Under the pieces are notes generated by a model, which had not been told where the DNA came from, did not search any database, and saw only the letters and a program-made list of their open reading frames with translations. 64,000 bases of DNA from Spirosoma aerolatum (GTDB taxonomy: Bacteria > Bacteroidota > Bacteroidia > Cytophagales > Spirosomataceae), in assembly GCF_002056795.1 (NCBI RefSeq), contig NZ_CP020104.1, positions 7,821,501-7,885,500 on the forward strand, written 5' to 3'. Below are positions 58,737 through 64,000 of this stretch, piece after piece; the first letter of the stretch is position 1; every line of letters starts with the position of its first letter. Position numbers and translations under genes: made by a program.

Positions 58737-60548
58737 TTATTTCTTCTGTAGCGAATCCATTTCAATCCCAATAGCCTGCATAAGTTGACTAGCGTTGAAA
58801 CTTTGACAGATACCCTCGCGTAGCTTATAATCGAATACAAGCTCGCCATTTTCGAGATCTGACTGGAAATGGTAATTGCGGACGAAATCGTCGGTATTGG
58901 TAAGCTGGCCTAATTCCAGATCATGGGTCGATACAAAGCCTGAAGCGGTGGTGCGATGTAATTGGCGAATCAGAGCCTCAGCACCCCGATGTCGATCAGC
59001 CGAATTGGTGCCTTTCAGAATCTCGTCCAGGAAATAAAGCACCGGGATTTTAGATGGTTGCTTTGTTAGTTGAATAAGCGTTTGTAATCGCTTCAGTTCG
59101 GCATAAAAGGAGGATGTACTTTCTTCCAGGGAATCCTGTGTCCGCATGCTGGTAAACACACGCACAGGCGAACACCAGAAGCGTTCGGCACTAACAACAG
59201 CCCCAGCCAGAGACAGTACCACATTGGCCCCAATCGTTCGCAAAAATGTACTCTTTCCCGACATGTTGGAACCCGTAATCAATATTGTTTGTCCCGAACC
59301 AGTCATTTTTAACGAATTGGCAATACTTCGATCAGGAGGAAGTAACGGGTGAGCGGCTAATGTAAAATCCAGCATAAATTCGTCGTCAACAATATCTGGC
59401 GTCGTATAACCAGGATGAGCATAGGCAAAACCAGCCAGACTATTCAGCGCTTCCAGCTCACCAAGCGCTTCAAACCAGCGGCTCAGCTCTGGACCATGTG
59501 TTTGCCGCCAACGTTCGAGCCGATATAGGTACTGAATGTCCCAGAGTGTTGCAATGCCAAATAGCAGAAAAAAGTAGGGGTTACGACGGTAGTTTAGTCC
59601 TTCGGTTAGCTTCGCCAGAGACCCAATAGCCTCCGATGCCGATTGTTTGTCGGAAGTCAGCGCCTGCCGGATGGCCCGGAGCCGAATGGCTTCACCTTTT
59701 AGTTGCTCGGCTTGCTGAAATAAGCTCCGGAAAGCCCGTAATGCAGCCGATATTTCGAACGTTTGCTCACTAACTTCCTTTGCTCGTGCTGCCGTCTGAC
59801 TAAGAATAAAGCCGTGTATGGCTAAAGCCAGTAAAACAGTCATTCCAGGTAAATAACCTGCTAACCAGGCAATAGCCAAGCTCAAGGTCATAGCAGGAAA
59901 TAGGAAACGAACGACCGTCAAATAGCCTGGTAGAGGGGTAGTTTCTGCTGTAGCCCATTTGATTAAGTCAGCTGGTGATTGACCTACGTTTTCTTCGATG
60001 TAAGCTACTCCTTCAAATTGCTGCCGCCAGTCAATTTGTGGTTTCAGTTCATCCACGACCTGATGTCGTAGTCGAATCGAATCGGGCGACGAAGGGGCTT
60101 TGAGCCAGGAGCCTAATCGATTCTGGCCTTCGTAGGTATGGGTCCGGTTAAGCAGGCGAAACAGCGAATGTTTGCCAAACACATCTAAATCACCAGTATA
60201 GTAATGCGTCGGGCTGCCAAACTGTTCTCCCGTTTCAGGCCGGAGATATTGGCGTTTAAGCCGCGTTGACTCGTCTTGATTGATAAACGCTAGTTTCTGG
60301 TTCAGATCGCGTTTAAGTCGAACTTCCTGGTGTTTTTTTAAGAGAATCAGGAAGCCAATAACGCCAGCTACCAGCGTTACGAAGGCAGCCAGTTGCTGAT
60401 TTGTCTGTATAAATGCCCAAGTAGCAACGAGGCTACCTATAAACCACACAAGCCGCCAAAAGGCCAATTGGTTGAACTGGCGTTGGGCGGCTTGTGCGGC
60501 ACTCGTAAATTGTTGCTGGCGTTCTGTAAATAACGTTTCGGGGTTCAT
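58737..60548 (-). CDS. Membrane-embedded MutS-like ATPase
   Basis: A 603-residue protein. The C-terminal ATPase is clearly MutS-like: Walker A TGSNMSGKS (425-433), MutS motif TSMRTQDSLEESTSSFYAELKRLQ, Walker B YFLDE (505-509), then GTNSADRHRGAEAL and the FVSTHDLELGQL motif. The N-terminal half has four strongly hydrophobic segments (about 29-48, 52-70, 213-232 and 235-250) in place of mismatch-recognition domains. It is therefore unlikely to be mismatch repair MutS; a membrane-linked DNA or stress function is possible. The start is ATG 60548. Confidence 0.82.
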   Translation of the reverse strand: MNPETLFTERQQQFTSAAQAAQRQFNQLAFWRLVWFIGSLVATWAFIQTNQQLAAFVTLVAGVIGFLILLKKHQEVRLKRDLNQKLAFINQDESTRLKRQYLRPETGEQFGSPTHYYTGDLDVFGKHSLFRLLNRTHTYEGQNRLGSWLKAPSSPDSIRLRHQVVDELKPQIDWRQQFEGVAYIEENVGQSPADLIKWATAETTPLPGYLTVVRFLFPAMTLSLAIAWLAGYLPGMTVLLALAIHGFILSQTAARAKEVSEQTFEISAALRAFRSLFQQAEQLKGEAIRLRAIRQALTSDKQSASEAIGSLAKLTEGLNYRRNPYFFLLFGIATLWDIQYLYRLERWRQTHGPELSRWFEALGELEALNSLAGFAYAHPGYTTPDIVDDEFMLDFTLAAHPLLPPDRSIANSLKMTGSGQTILITGSNMSGKSTFLRTIGANVVLSLAGAVVSAERFWCSPVRVFTSMRTQDSLEESTSSFYAELKRLQTLIQLTKQPSKIPVLYFLDEILKGTNSADRHRGAEALIRQLHRTTASGFVSTHDLELGQLTNTDDFVRNYHFQSDLENGELVFDYKLREGICQSFNASQLMQAIGIEMDSLQKK

Positions 60549-60635
60549 TAGGTAACGCAGGCCATAACCCGCGATTTTGTTAGAGGCACGGGTTACTAGT
60601 GACAGGAAATCCCGCTTGAGGGCAATTTCGCTACA

Positions 60636-61052
60636 TTACTTATTACAATCCTGACATACGCCCTGAATCAGAAGATTCATTTCTTTACGATTGTACCCTT
60701 CGGGTAATGCGATTGTGGGAATTCTGACCTTATCCAAACAGGTCGTTTGTCCGCAGGCTTCACATTTAAAATGAACGTGGTCGTGGTGATGGTGACCGTC
60801 GGAGCAGGTTTCCCGGCAGAGAGCATATTTCGTTCCTCCTTCGTCGTCAAGGACTTTATGAAGTAGTCCTTTGTCCAGAAAGGTACGAAGCGTTCGGTAG
60901 ATCGTCACTCGGTCATGATCGGGGCCAAGGCCATTCTCAACATCGTTATGCGCCAGTGCATGACCAGCGTTCAGGAACAAGTCAAGCACTTCCTCCCGGC
61001 CATTGGTATGCCGAAGATTAAAGTCTTTCAGGGTTTTAGAAGCCAGTGTCAT
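60636..61052 (-). CDS. Fur-family metalloregulator
   Basis: The start at ATG 61052 (MTLASKTLKDFNLRHTNGREEV) gives 138 residues; upstream codons run into an inverted repeat. The winged-helix recognition region is HDRVTIYRTLRTFLDKGLLHKV. Metal-binding His-rich DGHHHHDHVHF and two CxxC pairs (CEACGQTTC and CQDCNK) give structural zinc. It could be Fur (iron), PerR or Zur; the sequence alone does not settle it. It would repress uptake genes when loaded with metal. Confidence 0.9.
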   Translation of the reverse strand: MTLASKTLKDFNLRHTNGREEVLDLFLNAGHALAHNDVENGLGPDHDRVTIYRTLRTFLDKGLLHKVLDDEGGTKYALCRETCSDGHHHHDHVHFKCEACGQTTCLDKVRIPTIALPEGYNRKEMNLLIQGVCQDCNK

Positions 61053-61073
61053 TTTTATGAATGAATAATGTAC

Positions 61074-61124
61074 AATGGATAATAGATAATGTTTTTTCAA
61101 GTGACACATTACCTATTATCCATT
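61074..61124. repeat. Inverted repeat between the ABC exporter and Fur genes
   Basis: Arms 61074-61091 and 61107-61124 pair over 18 bp with 1 mismatch and a 15-nt loop. The left flank is a tandem run of AATGGATA, AATAGATA and AATGTACA words. The right arm overlaps the stop codon of the ABC exporter gene (61123). It is 21 nt upstream of the Fur start. Confidence 0.85.
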
Positions 61125-62928
61125 ACTCGATTGGTTCGAACTGCAATTTAACCAGATTTGCGTAGATGCCGTTTTCCTGTAGCGCCAGTTCATCATGGGT
61201 ACCCGCTTCAGCAATCTGCCCTTCGCGTAAAACATAAATTCGATCCACTTTGCGGATGGTTGCCAATCGGTGGGCGATAATAATCGTGGTCCGATTCTGC
61301 ATCAGTTCGTCCAGGGCTTCCTGCACCAGTTTTTCCGATTCGGCATCCAACGAACTGGTTGCTTCGTCCAGAATCAGAATAGCCGGATCTTTCAGAATAG
61401 CTCGTGCAATGGCGATTCGCTGACGTTGCCCTCCTGATAGCTTAATACCCCGCTCACCCACAACGGTCTGAAGGCCCTCTGGGAAGGAATCTATAAACTG
61501 CAATGCATTGGCTTTTCGGGCAGCTTCGCGTACTTCGGCTTCAGTAGCGCCAGGCTTACCATACTGAATATTTTCGAGAATAGTACCCCCAAACAAAATC
61601 ACCTCCTGCGGAACTACGGCAATATTTTTCCGTAGTTCAGTCACATTGAAAGTCATCAAATCACGACCGTCGACGGTGATTTGCCCACCACTGATTGGGT
61701 AGTATCGCATCAGCAACTGGACAATCGTTGACTTTCCGGCTCCGCTTTGCCCAACCAGCGCAATTTTCCGTCCGGCTTCTACCGTCAGCGAAATACCTTT
61801 TAAAACAGGCACTTCGGGTCGGGAAGGGTACGAAAAACGAACATCACTGAACTGCACTTTTCCTTGCAGGGGTACAAACAAAGGCAGCTCGTCGGCCGCG
61901 TTAACTTCCGAAGGTTCTTCCAGAATCTCCAGAATCCGTTCCGAAGCGCCAACTGTTTTCTGAACCTGCGCGTATAAATCGCCCATACCCGCTACCGATC
62001 CTCCGATAAAAGCCGTGTAGAAGATAAAGGTGAGTAAATCAGCAAATGGAATTTCGCCCGACTGAACCAGGCTACCGCCGTACCAAACGATGCCCATAAT
62101 ACCGCCAAACATCGCAAAGATGATGAACGAGACAAATACCCCCCGGAAACGAGCCGCTTTGAGGGCAATGTTAACCATCTTTTGGAGTGCATTACTGTAC
62201 CGACCAATTTCCAGCCGTTCATTGGTGAACGCTTTTACCACATTAACGGATTGGAGGGTTTCTTCCACAATCACACTGGCGGCTGCTAGCTGATCCTGTG
62301 CCTGCTTCGACAGTCGTCGGATGAACCGCCCGAAGAACATAGCCGCTACAATAATCACTGGAAACGTCGCCAGCATAAATAGGGTCAACTTCCAGGAAAC
62401 GTAGAGGATAAAAAGTGTACCCCCAACCAGCGTAGCCACCTGCCTGAACAGTTCGGCCAGGGTGATGGATAAAATATCCTGCAACTGCGACACATCGGCC
62501 GATAGGCGGCTCGTTAATTCACCGACCCGTCGTTTTTCGAAAAATGGAATCGATAAGGTAATGATTTTACTGTATACTTCGCGCCGGACATCGGCCATTG
62601 ACCGCTCACTGACCTGCGCGAAGAAATAGATTCGGAAGAAGGAGAAGATAGCCTGCAATACCAGGATACCGCCAAACATCAGAATAACCTGATTTAGGGT
62701 AAAGGGTGATTTGCCCTGAATAACGCTGGTTACCTGCCCAATCAACGCCGGAAAACTCAGTGTAGTGGTAGTCGACAGGATTAGGAAAATAAAGCCAACC
62801 ACAAACTGCATCCGATACGGTCGTACATATCTAAACACCCGCAGGGCTTTTTTGTAGTCGTCCCGACTATATTTCTTTTTATCAATTTCGCTGGCTTCCT
62901 CGCCAAAATTCCGTCCCCGTTTTGCCAT
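61123..62928 (-). CDS. ABC exporter (MsbA-like fused permease and ATPase)
   Basis: A 601-residue protein with an N-terminal charged stretch, six transmembrane helices (about 40-330), and a nucleotide-binding domain: Walker A GQSGAGKST, Q-loop VVPQEVILFGGT, signature LSGGQRQRIAIARA, Walker B ILILDEATSSLD, and an H-loop in IIAHRL. It is the usual length for MsbA or multidrug exporters and would form a homodimer in the inner membrane. The substrate is unknown. It precedes the Fur gene on the same strand. Confidence 0.9.
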   Translation of the reverse strand: MAKRGRNFGEEASEIDKKKYSRDDYKKALRVFRYVRPYRMQFVVGFIFLILSTTTTLSFPALIGQVTSVIQGKSPFTLNQVILMFGGILVLQAIFSFFRIYFFAQVSERSMADVRREVYSKIITLSIPFFEKRRVGELTSRLSADVSQLQDILSITLAELFRQVATLVGGTLFILYVSWKLTLFMLATFPVIIVAAMFFGRFIRRLSKQAQDQLAAASVIVEETLQSVNVVKAFTNERLEIGRYSNALQKMVNIALKAARFRGVFVSFIIFAMFGGIMGIVWYGGSLVQSGEIPFADLLTFIFYTAFIGGSVAGMGDLYAQVQKTVGASERILEILEEPSEVNAADELPLFVPLQGKVQFSDVRFSYPSRPEVPVLKGISLTVEAGRKIALVGQSGAGKSTIVQLLMRYYPISGGQITVDGRDLMTFNVTELRKNIAVVPQEVILFGGTILENIQYGKPGATEAEVREAARKANALQFIDSFPEGLQTVVGERGIKLSGGQRQRIAIARAILKDPAILILDEATSSLDAESEKLVQEALDELMQNRTTIIIAHRLATIRKVDRIYVLREGQIAEAGTHDELALQENGIYANLVKLQFEPIE

Positions 62929-63012
62929 TTTATTTTTTCTTACAGCAATTCATTACCTATTTTGTTCAGCTATTCGCTGACTACTATGTAGTAGACGCAA
63001 TGCACTGCTTTT

Positions 63013-63987
63013 TTACTCTTTTTGTCCTTTATATCCTGACTGTTCAAAAATTTGTCGGGCGTCGGCATTGTGCATCAGGTCTGCAATGCTAACACTGCTG
63101 TGCTCATCATAAAACAGACTTACAATGCGCCAGCCCACCCAACGACCGATAGCGCCAGGACAATCTTTACCTATTTCGGCCGTAAATGGCCGTTCGTTCA
63201 AATACCGCTGCTTTATTGCCGGATTTGTTTGGTATAACAACTGATTATCAATAAAATGTGCCCAAACGATATCCTGCGCATTAAACGTTTGTGTCAATTG
63301 TTTGTCTGTATAGCCGATAACCAGGCTGTCGGCTGTATTGGGTAACATGGTTTTAGTAAACACATACCCTTTACCATAGTATACCATGTCGGCCAGCATC
63401 GTTTGGTCAGTGCGGTTCGTGGCATTGTATTTGTCTGAGATTGCAAAAACAATAGCAGGTACCAGATGGTCCTTATCGTATCGACGTAGGATGTACTGTG
63501 GAAACTCGTTTGCTGGCGGTAGAAATTTAGCGTTGGGGCCAACGAAGTAATCAAGACCGATGACAATTAAACTGTCGGTGACGACCAGATCGGGGCCCAT
63601 AAATCCTGTAACAACCGTTGCAATTTTGGGGGATTGGAAGTCGGGAAAGTCTTTTTTTATGTTAGCGAAGGCTTCGCCTAATTGCTTCCGCAAATCGGTC
63701 AAGTCGCCAAATTCGGCCTGAATCTGCCGATTGAATTCATTAAGGGCTGGGTTTGTAATCCGATTGGTCAATTCATGAACAACCGATGTATCATTTCCGG
63801 CTCCGTTCGCGTTAAAGTACAATTGAGCTATAGCCGGATTCCGATTCAATACAGCTTGGATACTATCGGGAGATTGGCCGGAAAAGAGCTGCTGATCGAG
63901 CCGAATAATCGTAACGTCTTCGTTTTTTGTACACGAAGCCAAAAGAAATACACAAAAAAGGCCGACAATGGCCGTTTGTATTCGCAT
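63013..63987 (-). CDS. gldB: GldB-like lipoprotein (gliding-motility family)
   Basis: A 324-residue lipoprotein starting at ATG 63987 (MRIQTAIVGLFCVFLLASC, lipobox LASC); an ATG at 63996 would add three residues. The GldB-type core is present: IGLDYFVGPNAKFLPP, ILRRYDKDHLVPAIV, MVYYGKGYVFTKTMLPN, and C-terminal IGRWVGWRIVSLFYDEHS. GldB is needed for gliding and is a marker of gliding-type Bacteroidota. The other gld genes are not in the window. The sequence upstream to the window end is noncoding here. Confidence 0.87.
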   Translation of the reverse strand: MRIQTAIVGLFCVFLLASCTKNEDVTIIRLDQQLFSGQSPDSIQAVLNRNPAIAQLYFNANGAGNDTSVVHELTNRITNPALNEFNRQIQAEFGDLTDLRKQLGEAFANIKKDFPDFQSPKIATVVTGFMGPDLVVTDSLIVIGLDYFVGPNAKFLPPANEFPQYILRRYDKDHLVPAIVFAISDKYNATNRTDQTMLADMVYYGKGYVFTKTMLPNTADSLVIGYTDKQLTQTFNAQDIVWAHFIDNQLLYQTNPAIKQRYLNERPFTAEIGKDCPGAIGRWVGWRIVSLFYDEHSSVSIADLMHNADARQIFEQSGYKGQKE

Positions 63988-64000
63988 GAAAATCATAGGT

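Noticed and set aside
58737..60548. Mismatch repair MutS or MutS2
   Set aside because: The N-terminal half lacks the mismatch-recognition and clamp domains and instead has membrane helices; no Smr domain is present.
316..61124. CRISPR array
   Set aside because: The repeats are inverted, intergenic, and at separate loci. No regularly spaced direct repeats with unique spacers exist.

Overview
This window looks like chromosomal DNA of a Bacteroidota bacterium of the order Cytophagales, most likely a Spirosoma-like member of the Spirosomaceae. The taxonomy is inference from gene content and style. Supporting signs are a GldB-type gliding lipoprotein, a TonB-dependent receptor, two LytTR/LytS regulators, a fusA-rpsJ gene pair, TAnnTTTG-type -7 promoter elements (for example before the tRNA-Phe and fusA genes), little Shine-Dalgarno signal, and many secreted or lipid-anchored proteins. 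No prophage, IS element, CRISPR array or plasmid gene was seen. Most of the window is ordinary housekeeping DNA.

Layout. 1-6.7 kb: end of an OmpR-type response regulator and its histidine kinase, a secreted aspartyl protease, tpiA, a cupin, and an ECF sigma / anti-sigma-like / DUF4097-like operon. 6.8-12.9 kb: a frameshifted Uma2-like nuclease gene, pcrA, a PD40-OmpA envelope protein, a transglutaminase and a lipoprotein. 12.9-20.8 kb: a LytS/LytTR pair with a PQQ sugar dehydrogenase gene between its halves, a secreted unknown, a TonB receptor and a coiled-coil membrane protein. 21-25 kb: mutM, pirin and a divergent UmuC / S24-repressor damage-response pair. 25-38 kb: an ABC exporter, fusA, rpsJ, mutL, two tandem rhomboids, dxs, aspartate kinase and a class IV aminotransferase. 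38-52.7 kb: bioFD, an MDR dehydrogenase, GNAT-ybeY-deacetylase, SDR, nitrilase-like hydrolase, two Tat/secreted ferritin-like proteins, a PfkB kinase, an acetyltransferase-like protein, cysS, an M28 peptidase and a lipoprotein. 52.7-64 kb: a minus-strand block with nadD, gmk, an anti-sigma/sigma pair, an unknown, a two-gene Fe-S electron-transfer module, a membrane MutS-like ATPase, a Fur regulator, an ABC exporter and gldB, plus one tRNA-Phe on the plus strand.

The most unusual signal lies in the intergenic DNA. Eight gaps between neighbouring genes that point the same way are almost completely filled by long inverted repeats. Their arms run from 17 to 50 bp and are built from repeated short purine-rich words such as GAGTGAAA or AATGAATA. 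They begin at or just after the upstream stop codon and end 10-28 nt before the next start. Two gaps between convergent genes instead carry a different element of paired REP-like hairpins with a GGAA loop and a covarying stem pair. Normal T-tailed terminators also occur. Other sites worth a second look are three exact TTATCCACA boxes upstream of bioF, TTGTAnTAT operator-like repeats between umuC and the S24 gene, a direct repeat with LytTR-like spacing upstream of lytS, and a 58-bp palindrome near tRNA-Phe that overlaps a canonical promoter.
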